From Gnetum montanum (taxonomy: Eukaryota > Streptophyta > Gnetopsida > Gnetales > Gnetaceae): 27,080 nucleotides of DNA. Below, one piece after another: positions 8,601 through 18,014 of the stretch. The translations under genes were made by a program, and so were the position numbers. The stretch covers positions 931,973-959,052 of the forward strand of contig MNCI01014205.1 in NCBI GenBank assembly GCA_015680685.1, read 5' to 3'. Positions within the stretch are counted from its first letter, which is position 1; each line of letters opens with the position of its first letter. The notes beneath the pieces were generated by a model, which ran no database searches, was not told the DNA's origin, and saw only the letters and a program-made list of their open reading frames with translations.

Positions 8601-9638
8601 AAGATTGCTAACTCAATACTTGTACTAAACCAATGCTGGATAGACGAAACTCCGCAGACATGCTAATTTCATGTGTACGTTTACGTAACCGTCAAATTTG
8701 AAGCATGTGGCAGTGTGCCAGCCAAAGAAGGCGGGGAAGACGAAAGGACACAGCACCAGAGCGCCACTAAAATCGCTTTCAACCGACACACGCGCCCGCT
8801 TGCCTGCCCACGCGACTGACCACGCACGCAGCCAACGCAACGAACCTCTCCGCGTGGACACGGAAGGCAGCCCTCCCCTCCATCCATGATTCCCTCCTTT
8901 CTCTCCTCCTTCCTAATCAACGGACCACCACCACGACAGACCAACGACACCCCACGCCACATAACAACATCCTCATCATCATCATGACAATATACAGTTT
9001 TAAAAAATAAAATAAAATCAAATCCACAACCAAGAGTTGTGAGAGATGCGCGCCCAGCAGCAGCAGCAGCCGGAGACGGAGACGGAGACGGAGACGAAAT
9101 GGAAATGGAAATGGAATTCCCATTCCCCATCCCGCAATTGGTTGCGTTCGGCGCACTTCCGGTACACAACACCTAACGCACAGAAACACAACCACGCACG
9201 CACGCCCACGTCGGTGGGCTGGCCCTGAGCCGGTCAATTGCCCGTCTGTCTTTCCTGTCAAACCCGACTCCAAAATCATCATCAGTATCAGGATCCGAAC
9301 CAGAAACAACATCAGCAGCAGCCCAAGAACAAACAGCCCAGCCCTCAACCACGCCCGCTGTCGCCGGCTTTTTCTCTTCCCAGTCTCCTCCTCCTCCTCC
9401 TTCATCTTCATCTTCATCTTCTCGTTCCGCCTCCCCAAGCTGCCCGTGTTCGCCGCTGCTCCTTTTCTGGAACCCCTCTTTCCCCGCTGAAACCCTCTTC
9501 CTCCCTCGCTCTTTGCTTATGCTGGTGCTGGCCCTCGCCGCTCCAAACACGAGCAAAGCCCTCCCTCCGCGGAATAATCCTGCTTCTCTGGTACCTGCCG
9601 CGAATACAGTTCCCTCGTCGTCCTCGTCGTCGTCCGCC
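8601..9638 (+). promoter_or_regulatory. Upstream region and probable 5' leader of the GeBP-like gene
   Basis: Composition becomes progressively GC-rich toward the gene. A compound microsatellite lies at 9055-9114. From about 9330 the plus strand is strongly pyrimidine-rich, including a CTTCAT run near 9400-9420, as in many plant 5' leaders. TTTCTCTTCCCAG at 9371-9383 could be a 3' splice site of a leader intron, but no matching donor was identified. A clear TATA box is not seen; the A/T-rich stretch at 8996-9020 is the closest candidate. Several ATGs precede the chosen start, including one in frame at 9513. Confidence 0.5.
9055..9114 (+). repeat. Compound microsatellite (CAG)n-(GGAGAC)4-(GAAATG)3
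   Basis: Three different short tandem repeats abut: CAG units at 9055-9069, GGAGAC units at 9072-9095 and GAAATG units at 9096-9113. They produce the low-complexity short open frames seen on both strands here. The repeats lie in the promoter or distal leader of the GeBP-like gene. Confidence 0.85.
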
Positions 9639-11033
9639 ATGAGCAGTGGCGACAACAGCCGCTCGCACGGCGGGGGCGGCGGCAACAACTCCTCGGCCTA
9701 CAGCGACGACCAGGACTCGGACGGCGCCAACGCCTACTACGCGCGTCCGGCCAACTCTCACTCGCCGGCCTCCGACGAGGACGACGACGCCGCCGCCGAG
9801 AAAACCAAGTCCATCTCCGCTCTGCGCGCCAAGCGCATCCGCTCTCCGCCGGACGCCGCCGCCGGCGCCGAGGACGCCGACGGTTCCCCACCGCCGTCGA
9901 ATCCCCCGCCGCGCAAGAAGCCGGCCACGGGGGCGCCTTCGGCCGCGGCGGCGGCGGCCACGGCAGCGGCGTCGAACCCCAAGACGACGACGGCGCCGCA
10001 GGTGAACATGGAGGATCTCATGGCCACGACCTACGCCAAGGGCTTCTGCATCCTCAACCAGAAGCACCACAAGTCGGTCGCGGGCGCGGCGGCGTCCGCC
10101 GGCGCCGCTGCGGGCGGGGCAGCGTCCGCGAAGAAGTCCGAGAAGGCCGGCAGCGGCGGCGGCGGAATCATCACGGAATCGAAGAAGCCGCCGGGGTGGA
10201 ACCCGGAGGACGAGATAACGCTGGCCAAGGTCCTCATCTCGTGCTCGTCGGGCGGGCAGGTGCAGATGGCGGCGTTCTACGAGCGCGCGCACGAGGCGCT
10301 GCCGGACACCACGAACAGCCAGGTCTACGACAAGATGCGCCGCATGCGCTCGCGTTTCTGGCAGATCCAGTCGCACCTCCGCGACTCCGGCGTGCCCGAG
10401 GACCGGTTCCCGTTCCGGACGCCGCACGAGGCCAAGCTGTACCCCATCTGGAAGCAGATCTGGGGCGACGACTGCTCCGAGCGTTACCGCGCCATCCTCG
10501 AGGAAGTCGTGCCTCCGCCGCCGCCTCCGGCTCCGGCGCAGCCCACGCTGGCGCCTCCGGCGGCGCACTCGCGGCACAAGGTGGAGCCGCCGGGGAGTGA
10601 CGACGAGAACGCCGGCGCCGGAGGCGGTGCTCAGCACTACTCCAACGGGGGCGCCGGATCCGGCGCAGGCGGCAGCCTCGGACGCGCGCTCGCGGCGCAG
10701 GTTCGGAGCTCCGTGCAGGCGGCGCTGGACGAGTCGCTGGGCCGGATCGAGACGCTGGTGAACCGCGGCGTCGGAAACTCGGCGCTCGGGCTCGGGTTCG
10801 ACGTCGGCGCGCTGTCGCGCAAGATGAAGGCGGCCCTGGAATCGAGCGCCGGTGGCGCAGCCGCAGCCGGAGCCGGAACCGGCGGACTCGACGGACCCGA
10901 GGGCCGGAGCATCCGGCAGAAATGGCGCAGGTTGCAGATCGAGGAAGTTCGGCTGTTCTCCACGCGCCTGGAGCTGCTCCAGGAAGAGGTCCGCCTCCAC
11001 CTGAAGCGCCTGGAAAATCCCCAGATGCCCTGA
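9639..11033 (+). CDS. GeBP/STOREKEEPER-family (DUF573) transcription factor, intronless
   Basis: A 464-residue nuclear DNA-binding protein by family. The N-terminus is Ser/Gly/Asp-rich with acidic patches (SDDQDSD, residues 22-28; DEDDD, 46-50), then basic stretches likely to act as nuclear signals (RAKRIR 63-68; RKK 92-94) and Ala/Pro-rich linkers. The DUF573 domain is at about 187-280: it opens W-N-P-E-D-E, contains A-F-Y-E and Q-V-Y-D-K-M-R-R-M, and closes T-P-H-E then K-Q-I-W-G-D-D. A C-terminal amphipathic helix rich in Leu and Glu (about 428-458, K-W-R-R-L-Q-I-E-E to L-K-R-L) matches the helical C-terminus of this family, thought to support dimerisation. In Arabidopsis GeBP proteins act in cytokinin response and leaf-hair gene control; the target here is unknown. 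Start: 9639 has a GCC-ATG-A context and an acidic/Ser start typical of the family; the in-frame ATG at 9513 would add 42 residues beginning with a hydrophobic run. The coding region is very GC-rich compared with its surroundings. Confidence 0.9.
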   Translation: MSSGDNSRSHGGGGGNNSSAYSDDQDSDGANAYYARPANSHSPASDEDDDAAAEKTKSISALRAKRIRSPPDAAAGAEDADGSPPPSNPPPRKKPATGAPSAAAAAATAAASNPKTTTAPQVNMEDLMATTYAKGFCILNQKHHKSVAGAAASAGAAAGGAASAKKSEKAGSGGGGIITESKKPPGWNPEDEITLAKVLISCSSGGQVQMAAFYERAHEALPDTTNSQVYDKMRRMRSRFWQIQSHLRDSGVPEDRFPFRTPHEAKLYPIWKQIWGDDCSERYRAILEEVVPPPPPPAPAQPTLAPPAAHSRHKVEPPGSDDENAGAGGGAQHYSNGGAGSGAGGSLGRALAAQVRSSVQAALDESLGRIETLVNRGVGNSALGLGFDVGALSRKMKAALESSAGGAAAAGAGTGGLDGPEGRSIRQKWRRLQIEEVRLFSTRLELLQEEVRLHLKRLENPQMP

Positions 11034-11280
11034 AAATCATCCCCTCCCGTTTCCTTTCCTTTCTGGTTCTTGCTGCTGCTGTTGCTGTTGCCGCTGTGTT
11101 GCGTATCCGGACCCCCGTTTTCTTTTCTTTCCTTTCCTGCCCCAATTGAATTGTACAGGGTTTCATGGATGCACAACAGGGGAGTTGCAGGTGCGGGTGC
11201 TGCATTTGGGGTACAGACGGACGGACGGACAGATGATGATTTTTGTAGATTTGTGCAATAAAACTGGTCTTTTTTTTCGT
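11034..11280 (+). terminator. 3' UTR and poly(A) signal of the GeBP-like gene
   Basis: A T-rich UTR follows the TGA at 11031-11033. AATAAA at 11257-11262 is the best near-upstream signal, preceded by TTGTAGATTTGTGC and followed by a T run at 11271. Cleavage is expected shortly after. An ACGG tetranucleotide run is at 11216-11229. Confidence 0.65.
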
Positions 11281-13100
11281 TTCTTTCTTCCTCTGTGTTC
11301 CATGCCTGTTCCTTCTCCTGAAGGATTTGCTTTCTTGGTCAAGAATGTGAACAAAGAACGAAGAACGAAGATTTTTATTGTTATTGATTGGTTTTTGCTA
11401 TTTATTGTGATTGGGTCATCTCCGCATGATTTCTGCTGCCGCTGCCGCGGTTTCAGAGATTTTGCTGCTATGTAGCGTTGTTTTTGTCTCGAGCAGGGCA
11501 CGAAATCGGTATTTATCGACATGATATTGTTGATCGTTTCCTAGTTTTGTTTCGTTTCAAGCTCCGGCCTGACAGAATGCAACATCGTACTAGGATTTTT
11601 ATGTCAAGAGTTATTGTTGAGCTCTTTTAGCTTGTTCATACTTTTTTAAGGCTGGAACTATTTTTAATATGGCTTTGACGATTTGAAATTTGGCAAACAT
11701 ACCAAATTTGTTTTTCCTGCCATCAATTTGACGTCACTGTTTTTAAGTCTCGGTATAAAATCAATCTGCTATTAAATAACAGAGTAAAATCCTCGATGCA
11801 ACTGAAGCAACCTTGGTATCATTCATCTCTCTTAACTTTGAAGAAGCTGTTGGTCTAAATTTTCCTTTGAAAATGCTGTTCCCCCTTCAATTTTTTTTCC
11901 ATAGTTTTTATACTTTTAATCGGATTTAGTAAAATAGCAGAACTGGGAACCATGGAAAAGTAATTGATACAGGTAAAACAAAAATTAGTTTGGGAGTTAA
12001 CGAAATTGATATATCAAAAAGTGAATTTGCTAGTGATAACAGCGAAATCAAAGGAATACAAGGAATGCTGTGTTGATTCATAGCTTCTGTCATCGCTCAC
12101 CGCCATATACAAATAATAATTCTTTATCAGTTGATTCTGTCAGTTAAACGCCACTTTATGCACATTCAAGTCTAATCAACAGTTACCCTACGGCAAACAG
12201 ATAAGATGAGACTATCTCGAAGTTTGAGCAACTACGGTGCGTCTGTCTGAAGCTTATTTTATTTTACAGAACAGTCATTAATTTGATACATGGTATTGCT
12301 ACTGGTACACGTAGCACGGTGGGCTCAACCACTAAGCAAGCAAACGAACAGCCGAATGATGTATGCTGCCTGATATGCTTTTCATTCGTAGGTGCATATA
12401 CAGTTCATGTTTCGAAAGCACTATGGTTGCTCAGTCTTCTGTGCTATTTACCTATAAAATTGACTGAAATCGTGGATAAAATCGTGGATAAGTGTTTTTG
12501 TAGCCTTAAGTTCTTTTTTTTAAAAAAAGGTTTTGCAATACTAGGGTATTTCTCAGAGCAGCAAGCAGTCACAGGGTTTGGTTGCCATTGAAAATGTGCA
12601 ATGTGTCAGAACAGCCGTCACAGGGTTTGGTTGCCATTGAAAATGTGCAATGTGTAAGAGCACATGGTGAAAAAAAAAAAAACTCGTAGCCAATCCTATT
12701 TTGTTGGAATAAGGCTAAAATGATGATGATAATGATAATTATCATGATTACAGCTTAACTTGGGCTACCATTTAATGGAATAGAACATCTCAATCTTGAA
12801 AATTTTGTATTACTATCACCACATTTTTATGAGAGTAGGGGTCGGTATTTGGAGTGATGGTAAGATCTTTGTTTTGTTTTTTAATGGAATAAGGAAGGAA
12901 TCATTGTTTGGAGTGAAAGTAAGGTCCTTGTTTTTCAATGCAGTTACTTATCCACCCATAGGTTCAACTTTAAGTGCAGTTACTTAAAGATGTTAGGTTT
13001 TTGTTTATCCTAGAGGACCAAGATTTGAGCTTCACCATAACCACCTTAAGAGGTGGGTTTTTGCTTACCCACAGAACCTTAAAACCCCCTTTGACAAGAT
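11281..13100. other. Intergenic, no gene seen; one 39-bp duplication
   Basis: No homology is recognised in either strand. A 39-bp segment beginning GTCACAGGGTTTGGTTGCCA occurs at 12568-12606 and again, identically, at 12617-12655. The 102-codon open frame at 12283-12591 runs into the first copy and has no visible domain. Confidence 0.5.
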
Positions 13101-13224
13101 GAGCATTGAGTAAACTAAAAATAATAGACATATTCATGTAAGGGCCCTCCCTGAACCTGATTGAGCATTGAGTAAACTAAAAACAATAGACATATTCATG
13201 TAAGGGCCCTCCCTGAACCTGATT
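13101..13224 (+). repeat. 62-bp tandem duplication
   Basis: GAGCATTGAGTAAACTAAAA starts both units (13101-13162 and 13163-13224); the copies differ by about one base, so the duplication is recent. The GATGAGCATTGAG block also belongs to the dispersed repeat family seen inverted at 14547 and 14671. Confidence 0.85.
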
Positions 13225-13861
13225 GATAGGATGAGCATGAACTTTAAATAATGTTTTTAGTATATTTTTACCACAGTTAATTACTTGGGGACCTTAAAAA
13301 CAGTATGTGAGCATATCAGGCCACTTGACCTTGCACAGCTTTTCCTGATACCTTTGTTTCTGTGTTTTGGTATTCCATGTGACAAAATGTTTGTGTCTCT
13401 CTTGCCGGTTGCCGGTTGTCACCATCGTAGGCCTTTCTCAGTTACAGGCTTCTTTAGCTTCTTTGTGTTTGTCTTTAGCCTGAATGCAGACCTTGCGTTC
13501 AATTCAAGAACAATAATTGATTGATTAACCATGTTGTTGTTTTCAATTGTTCAAATCAATATGAAGATTATTGGCAGGGCTTTTTAAGTTGTCTTAATGC
13601 ACAGTGAAGTTCAAAAGCGTTTGGCGTTGGGCGTTGGGGCACAGTCAACATGTAACAACTCCATGAAAAAGTTCAACTTTGGCTTATCTACTAATCCTCA
13701 CGGGACTGCTCGATAGGACGAACATTAAGACTGTAAGTCATAACCGTTTGTTAATGTGAAGTTTATTTACTCATTTTGATATTATTCCATCGTGAATGTG
13801 TATATTAGCAACACTAACCTTTCTTTCTTAACTTTTTAGGAGCTCATTAATGCAACGCTGC
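13225..13861. other. Intergenic, no gene seen
   Basis: Contains short chance open frames only. GATAGGACGAACATTAAG at 13711-13728 and GATAGGATGAGCATGAAC at 13225-13242 are related fragments of the dispersed repeat. Confidence 0.4.
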
Positions 13862-14323
13862 CAATGGTTGCATAGTTGATGATCCTCATCCATAATGCTT
13901 ATGTGTTCTTGTGTCCCTTGGCCCCGGCGGTTGATAGGGGTAGGACCCATGAATATATGTTTAAATAATAAAAAAACGTTTTCATTCGTAATTAAGTAGA
14001 ATAGTTGTATGCTATGGTTGCATAGTTGATTATCCTTATCCATAATGCTTATGTGTTCTTGGGTCCCTTAGGCCTTGTGGTTGATAGGGGTAGGACCCAC
14101 AAATACATGTTTAAATAATACAAAAAACATTTTCATTCGTAACTAAGTTAAGTAGAATAGTTGTATGCAATGGTTGCATAGTTGATGATCCTTATCCATA
14201 ATGCTTATGTGTTCTTGGGTCCCTTGGCCTCATGGTTGATAGGGGTAGGCCCCACAAACACATGTTTAAATAGTACAAAAAACATTTTCATTCGTAACTA
14301 AGTTAAGTAGAATAGTTGTATGT
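13862..14323. repeat. Three-copy minisatellite, units of about 150-156 bp
   Basis: Units start at 13862, 14012 and 14168 with YATGGTTGCATAGTTGAT, and each contains ATAATGCTTATGTGTTCTTG, GGTTGATAGGGGTAGG and TTTTCATTCGTAA. Units two and three are more alike than unit one. A short minus-strand open frame (13828-14043) is created by the repeat and is not a gene. Confidence 0.9.
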
Positions 14324-14499
14324 AGTCTAAATAATAAAATAGAAGTTGCAATTTTAAATATTTTTGTTTTCCATTTTTTCCTTGTTGCCATGTTGAAATT
14401 TTTCACACAATCCATGTTTATATGTATGTATGCTTACATCCAATATGCAAATATGATGTCACTAGCACTACAGATGTCATAAGGAAGTTTGTATGTTCA

Positions 14500-14890
14500 T
14501 TTTAGGAGGGTTCCATGAAGGTTGATAGATAATTGAAACTAAAGGCTCAATGCTCATCCCAAGCAAGGTCTTAGGAAGGTGGGTGGATGAGCAAAAGCCA
14601 AACTTTTTTTAATATATGCACCTATTTTAATGTATGCATAGGCTTCTTGTAGACCCATAGGCTCAATGTTCATTCTAGGTACATCCCATGAAGGTAGGTA
14701 GGTAGATGAGTGAAAGCTAAGGCTTAATGCTTATCTTAGGTGGGGTCCTAGAAAGGTAGGTGGATGAAGGAAAACATGACCTCTTTTCAAGTGGCTATGC
14801 CCTAACTCAAACCTAGGTAATAGGTTGGATGAGCGAAAGCCTAACATTTTTTCATGCAGTTGTGCCCAAGCTCGAACTTAGGTCTTGTAT
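14500..14890 (+). repeat. Cluster of four or five diverged dispersed-repeat copies
   Basis: Repeated blocks are GGCTCAATGCTCATCCCA (14547), AGGCTCAATGTTCATTCTAG (14670) and GGCTTAATGCTTATCTTAGG (14722); GGTGGATGAG with GAAAGCC (14580, 14703, 14759, 14827); and GCCCAAGCTCGAACTTAGG (14865) with a related form at 14790. Copies outside the cluster are at 5663, 6230 (inverted), 6880 and 13100. The block order suggests a unit of about 110-130 bp. Confidence 0.6.
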
Positions 14891-15645
14891 CCTCATAAAT
14901 AAGCACCTTACCATCACTACAAATGATGCCTCTAAGATTGACCATTTTTAGGAAATCACACTCTTACAACTTGAAAAATAAATAACTTACCATCACTACA
15001 AATGATGACCCCCTCACCCTAACCGTTCCCAAAGAATTAAAAAGGCCCCAACTATCCATTCCTAAAGAGTTAAAAAGATCCCCAACTCTCCATTCCCTTG
15101 GGGAATACCAGCCCAAGTCAATCCAAGGCAAATTTCAGTACCCTCAAACTTGTCAGGTTGCTGATTGTATGTAAAAAAGGGAAGATAGCCTTTCATGATA
15201 TTTCAAAATAAAGAAAACTGGACTGACCTCTGATTGTGCGGAATAATCGTTTCAGGGATATACCCAGGCTCAACAAAATTACTCGATACGTAAGGGTGGG
15301 GAATGGGGATTAGAAAGATACTCGACCTCTGCGGAGATTTTTCTGTAAGACAGCGCCAAATCCTCTTGAAGGAGGCACATTGCCCAGTAAAGAAAAGAAT
15401 CCTTCCAAGGAAATCAATAATTGTTTAGTCGGCCAAAGTTGGGGCTTTTGGAAGTCGAGGAAAATCTTCTGCAAAACTGTCTTGGATCAGAATCCATGTA
15501 ACAACACAATCCAAGTATTTTTATTTGCGTGAACCCCCAGATCTACTGTCCTTTGGCAACGAACTAGCCAGACTGTTGTGGTGGATGATATGCTTATTTG
15601 GTTAAAAAAAAAAAAGGTGAGCAGCAGCATAGTTGATTAATTTAC
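14891..15645. other. Unassigned DNA, less AT-rich than its neighbours
   Basis: CATCACTACAAATGATG is repeated at 14913-14929 and 14992-15008, and GAGTTAAAAAG/GAATTAAAAAG with CCCCAACT repeats near 15035-15085. From 15190 to 15600 base composition is more balanced and the minus strand has several partly open frames, possibly decayed exons, but no family is recognised. Confidence 0.35.
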
Positions 15646-15850
15646 CATTTTGTGTCAGAGACCAGAAGCGTGGCAGTGTCAACTACCCAAGCTTTAAGAC
15701 AGTCAAGCTCTTTGAATGGAAGCTTGGGAGATTTTCTGACACATATTTCCAAAAGTTCCAAAGCATCCCTGTACATCACTGTTCACTGCTTTATCGTACA
15801 ACCGAATAGCTTTTGGATTTTTGAATGCTCTGAACAACATGAAAGATGAT
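15646..15850 (-). pseudogene. Exon-like fragment of an unknown gene
   Basis: The minus strand has an open stretch encoding DALELLEICVRKSPKLPF and then KELDCLKAWVVDTATLL, helix-like with regular Leu/Ala spacing. It is preceded at the frame break by GTACAG and followed by AAAATG-GTAAAT, which resemble splice acceptor and donor sites. Just upstream, in another frame, 15850-15780 encodes FRAFKNPKAIRLYDKAV, reading as a continuation after a frameshift or another exon. The look is of a helical-repeat protein, but no family is recognised. It may be a captured gene fragment or a retropseudogene piece. The short plus-strand open frame over the same bases is a shadow. Confidence 0.3.
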
Positions 15851-16395
15851 GAAATAGCAATTGCAGAACATTTTTAAAAGATTATATTAATATATGTTTT
15901 TTTAAGAAAATACTTGAAAAAGCATTATATTAATATATTAGAATGGGACCAAATATGAGCGGTCCATGCAAAAGCCATTAAACTGGATTAGGTGGTCTCT
16001 GTAGCGAAGTTAGGTGGGTGTCGCAACAAGTATCTATGCAGGGCAAAATGTGCATGCAGCACCCATGCAATGCTAAGTAGCTAGCGGCATTGCTACGATT
16101 TGTCGACAACATTGTTGGCATGGTCCAGAAGAATGCAACAGGGTTGAGATGTATCCTATATCAAAGGTTCGCCGATCGGCTAGATGCCAACAAATCATTA
16201 TTGTGGTGCACTTTATAGACTTCTAAAAAGTTGTATACAAAAGGTGTTTTTGAAAACATATATATTATGTTGTAATCAACAAACTTTGGTCAATAGCTCT
16301 TCCATGTAGTATATATATATATATATCATAAAATTATAATATTATTTTAACTTATTTGATATTCTACTATGAACAACGTTGTAGTAAACTAAACT
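15851..16395. other. Intergenic, no gene seen
   Basis: A (TA)n microsatellite is at 16311-16326, and ATTATATTAATATAT occurs twice (15881, 15924). Nothing coding is recognised. Confidence 0.4.
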
Positions 16396-16895
16396 TTGTT
16401 TATAGGCTCATTGTTTGATCTTCTTTACACATGTCTAAACCATCTAAGCCTTCATTCTTATAGCTTATCTGAAATAGAAGCCACTCCAAGTCTTTCTTTA
16501 ATGTCTAGTTTATCTCTTCTAGTAACATTCAACTACTCCCTAATTTGTTGTTTATGCAACTTTTGTATTGCCCATCATTCAGCACCGTATAAGCATGGCT
16601 AATTATTGTCGTGTAAATTTCCTCTTTAATTTTATTGGTACTCTTTTGTCACATAGAACACCACTAGCCTATTTCAACTTTGACCATCCTACCTCAACTC
16701 TATTTCTTATATCTTTATCAATTTCGCTATTTGATAAATGATTGATCCTAGGTAGCAGAATTATTTGCAGTGAGGGACTTTATTGCCTTGAATTGTCACT
16801 TCTATTTCACCATTGTTTATGTTGTTATTAAAATTGCATTCCATATATTTTATCTTACTTCTACTATTTTTTAAGCTTTTTGATTCTAGAGCATG
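16396..16895 (-). pseudogene. Second LINE reverse-transcriptase relic, C-terminal part, cut by LTR-D
   Basis: On the minus strand, from 16895 downward, recognisable LINE segments follow in order: ALESK and SRSKIKYMEC, then FCYLGSIIYQ near 16760, GVLCD-like VVFYVTK near 16655, an A-M-L-Y-G-A-E-like segment near 16595, and KERLGVASISDKL followed by RLRWFRHV near 16490-16425. Stops and frameshifts abound. The family differs from the LINE at 2518-5100. Recognisable codons stop close to 16895, where LTR-D begins; the missing 5' part of the LINE is not found elsewhere in the window. Confidence 0.8.
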
Positions 16896-16924
16896 TGATA
16901 AATCCAAAAAAAATTTAAGTCAAC

Positions 16925-17006
16925 AATATTGTAGTTACAATATCGTATTTACGATGTCATAGATACATTATCGTATCTCAACATATGTTATCGTGTAAAT
17001 GATATT
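16925..17006 (+). promoter_or_regulatory. Phased hexamer array of LTR-D
   Basis: AATATT 16925, AATATC 16939, GATGTC 16953, ATTATC 16967, GTTATC 16987 and GATATT 17001, with steps of 14, 14, 14, 20 and 14 nt. This series equals that of LTR-A although the hexamers differ. Here the gap to the TATA box is 7 nt, not 18. Confidence 0.8.
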
Positions 17007-17148
17007 GCGGGCCTATATAAGCAACACTTGGGTGCACGGATTTGTAATAGATTTGATAGCCTAGTAACAGAACTCTTTCAGTTTGTTTTCTTGAATTTAG
17101 TACTTAGGAGTGTGTGCCCGCAGTGTGATATTTTGTAATTGAATGGAG

Positions 17149-17200
17149 TATTTATTCGAGTGTGATGTACTTGGACACATTACATGACCAACAATAAAGA
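17149..17200 (+). terminator. Poly(A)-signal hairpin of LTR-D
   Basis: TATTTATT (17149-17156) opposes AATAAAGA (17193-17200), with one mismatch relative to the perfect stems of LTR-A and LTR-C. The 36-nt loop has an inner ATGTA/TACAT pair. Confidence 0.6.
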
Positions 17201-17603
17201 TCGAGATTACTCTACATCATTGTAGCAACACTTAGTTTTATTTTTGTTTCCAATTAGTTTACTATTTTACTGTTTTCATTGTTAATTGTTAATGTTTACG
17301 ATTACTTGCAATTTACTTTTAATGTCATTAAGCGAAATGAGTACGACTGATTTTGAGCATGTAAGTGTAACTACTTGGTAACCCAGTAGTAGTTTTACTT
17401 GGTACGTCAAGTAGTGAGGTACTTTGTAATCCCAGTAATAGTTGCATGAAGTCTAATGTGTGACTGAAAGATCAGGACTGGCTACTCATTGCATAGGCTA
17501 GTTTAGATTTGTTTTATTGTTACTTAGATTTAGAAACTTTTACTTTTACTTCATGTTTATTAGGATAACAATGGCCAATACAACATCAATATCATATATC
17601 TCA

Positions 17604-18014
17604 TAGCGAGTTAATCCGTACATATTGATTTCACTAACTCACATGGGAAGACAACAATCACGAATGCTAATCAATTACTCGTATAATCACATTGCCTTAT
17701 TTGCAAAGTTCAACCAGGTTGTGCGTGAGCACTTGTATCTCGTATGGTTGGGTGTTGGATATTCCATTGCTCATCATTGGCGTTGTTGTCGACGATAAGT
17801 CAATGTTATACTAAGTAATTAATTTTCTAAAGTTCTTTGTATCAGAACCTAACTCTAATCTTTACAACCTTAATAAAAAGCACACTTAACACAAACCGTC
17901 AAGAAATGATAACATGGCTTTACATAATGATCAACTATTACTTGTCAAAGAAACAAGGAGTAGTGATAGAATTGCTAATGAAGAAGATTGGGGAATGCCA
18001 ATGCAGACATGTAT
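17604..18014 (+). other. Untranslated or decayed segment between LTR-D and gag
   Basis: This is where the primer-binding site and leader should be, but neither can be pointed to. Short open frames are not gag-like. Confidence 0.4.

Larger units (their letters stand above)
16896..17603 (+). mobile_element. LTR-D: probable 5' LTR of the Ty3/gypsy relic
   Basis: Starts TGATAAATCC directly after LINE sequence. Hexamer array 16925-17006, TATATAA at 17014-17020, a leader with CTTTCAGTTTGTTTTCTTG, poly(A)-signal hairpin 17149-17200, and a U5 ending near ATATCTCA, similar to the end of LTR-C (ATACCTCA). Length is about 708 bp against roughly 635-700 for the others. It lies upstream of gag-pol on the same strand, so it is taken as the 5' LTR. 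No canonical tRNA primer-binding site starting TGG is seen after it. Confidence 0.75.

Noticed and set aside
9046-9228. Upstream ORF rich in Gln, Glu-Thr and Lys-Trp repeats
   Set aside because: A direct translation of the compound microsatellite; it is not known whether it lies in the transcript.
9414-11000. 528-codon open frame on the minus strand over the GeBP gene
   Set aside because: It is a shadow of a GC-rich coding region; its product is Arg/Gly/Leu-biased with no domain, while the plus strand has clear DUF573 motifs.
15190-15600. Possible organelle-derived insertion
   Set aside because: Balanced composition alone is not evidence; no organelle gene could be recognised.
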